Positions 4,555 to 5,221 of a stretch of 5,221 bases of DNA are shown here, one piece after another (position 1 is the stretch's first letter; each line of letters opens with the position of its first letter). A program made the translations under genes and the position numbers. The DNA comes from Desulfocicer vacuolatum DSM 3385 (GTDB taxonomy: Bacteria; Desulfobacterota; Desulfobacteria; Desulfobacterales; SURF-7). The notes beneath the pieces are model-generated. The model saw nothing but the letters and a program-made list of their open reading frames with translations. It ran no database searches and was not told the DNA's origin. Location of the stretch: NCBI GenBank assembly GCA_945870015.1, contig CAMBQS010000276.1, forward strand, positions 1 to 5,221, read 5' to 3'.

Positions 4555-5221
4555 ATGTCTAACCAGCTCATTTTCATGGTTCTTTTAATTTTTTCCGGTC
4601 TTTTCATGGTATTGAACCCGGCTGGGGCAATATCACAAGGATCCCCGAATGACAGCCTTTTTTCTCAACAGTGGGGCCTGAATAATCTCAATACAAGTGA
4701 GGCAGATATAAACATGCTTGAGGCATGGGATATTGAACCCGGAGATCCGAATGTTATTGTGGCTGTCATTGATATGGGTTTTGATGTCACCCATTCTGAT
4801 TTACAAAACAACATCTGGAAAAACCCCGGAGAAATTCCGGATAATGGTATCGATGATGATCAAAACGGTTATATCGACGATATCATCGGATGGGATTTTG
4901 TGAATCAGTCAGAGGGCTATGATGACGGGAACAGCGATTTCCAGGATGAAGACAATGATCCGACAATGGCGCAATCATCCCATGGAAATGAGGTATTTGG
5001 CGTACTCGGGGCAACCACGAATAATTCCATCGGTATCGCGGGTGTGACCGGAAGATGCAAGATGATGCTGATCCGGGCGGGTTATCTCAATACAGAAGGC
5101 AAGGCGGTTCTCAGTGGTGCCTCCATTTCAAAAGGAATCATCTATGCCACGGATAATGGAGCGCATGTTATCAATATCAGTTCCGGCAGCAACAAATACA
5201 GCAACAGTTACCATGATGTTC
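4555..5221 (+). CDS. Secreted S8 family (subtilisin-like) serine peptidase, 3' end beyond window
   Basis: The first 222 residues are visible and the frame is open to the window edge. Residues 5-20 are hydrophobic and followed by PAGA (22-25), a likely signal peptidase I site after A25, although the n-region (MSNQ) has no Lys or Arg. The mature part starts with a segment (LFSQQWGLNNLN, 35-46) common at the N-terminus of extracellular subtilases, with no room for a standard I9 propeptide. D73 (VAVIDMGFDVTHSDL) and H143 (SSHGNEVFGVLGA) are the expected catalytic Asp and His, and GAHVINISSGS (202-212) matches the conserved segment after them; the Ser lies downstream. Two acidic loops, DDDQNGYIDD (100-109) and residues 123-135, look like calcium sites. 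The usual DTG and HGT motifs are DMG and HGN here, so activity is likely but not certain. The ATG at 4555 follows AAGG at 4542-4545 and an in-frame TAA just upstream, so it cannot extend further; Met8 is an alternative. Likely exported and degradative or surface-attached; its substrate is unknown. Confidence 0.92.
   Translation, partial: MSNQLIFMVLLIFSGLFMVLNPAGAISQGSPNDSLFSQQWGLNNLNTSEADINMLEAWDIEPGDPNVIVAVIDMGFDVTHSDLQNNIWKNPGEIPDNGIDDDQNGYIDDIIGWDFVNQSEGYDDGNSDFQDEDNDPTMAQSSHGNEVFGVLGATTNNSIGIAGVTGRCKMMLIRAGYLNTEGKAVLSGASISKGIIYATDNGAHVINISSGSNKYSNSYHDV

Noticed and set aside
4718..4903. 61-codon open frame inside the subtilase gene
   Set aside because: It is a shifted-frame shadow of a clearly homologous S8 catalytic domain.

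Overview
The window looks like chromosomal DNA from a moderate-GC, Gram-negative, Desulfobacterota-like (deltaproteobacterial) bacterium. This is inferred from the style of the proteins: a cheB-cheR pair followed by a HEAT/receiver fusion, a small His-tailed helical protein, and a secreted subtilase with calcium-type loops. Nothing in the window fixes the taxon. No rRNA, tRNA, CRISPR array or transposase gene is visible.

Positions 112-3805 hold a tightly packed plus-strand run of three genes. They are cheB (receptor methylesterase/deamidase with its own receiver domain), cheR (receptor methyltransferase, 11 nt later) and a 563-residue protein (8 nt later) made of HEAT-like helical repeats fused to a C-terminal phospho-acceptor receiver domain. 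CheB and CheR set the methylation level of chemoreceptors and so provide adaptation in a chemosensory pathway. The HEAT-receiver protein is probably an output or scaffold component of the same pathway, switched by phosphorylation. The receptor, CheA and CheW genes are not in the window and presumably lie upstream.

Positions 3800-4036 hold a convergent minus-strand gene whose last 6 nt overlap the end of the HEAT-receiver gene. It encodes a 78-residue helical protein with a natural run of six histidines at its N-terminus, which suggests a metal-binding role. Its leader contains a good sigma-70-type promoter (TTGACG, 17 nt, TATATT) and a possible 32-codon upstream ORF that overlaps the gene's start codon as ATGA.

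Positions 4037-4554 are a 518-nt divergent spacer. Besides that promoter and leader it holds a GC-rich, hairpin-capable patch that can also be read as a 24-codon ORF, and a perfect 10-bp inverted repeat just upstream of the last gene. From 4555 to the window edge runs the 5' part of a secreted S8 (subtilisin-like) peptidase gene. Its catalytic Asp and His are visible, the nucleophile Ser lies beyond the window, and the residues around Asp and His differ from the classical signatures.

The items most worth a second look are the HEAT-receiver fusion with an insertion in its receiver domain, the native His6 protein with its leader ORF, and the unexplained GC-rich element and inverted repeat in the spacer.
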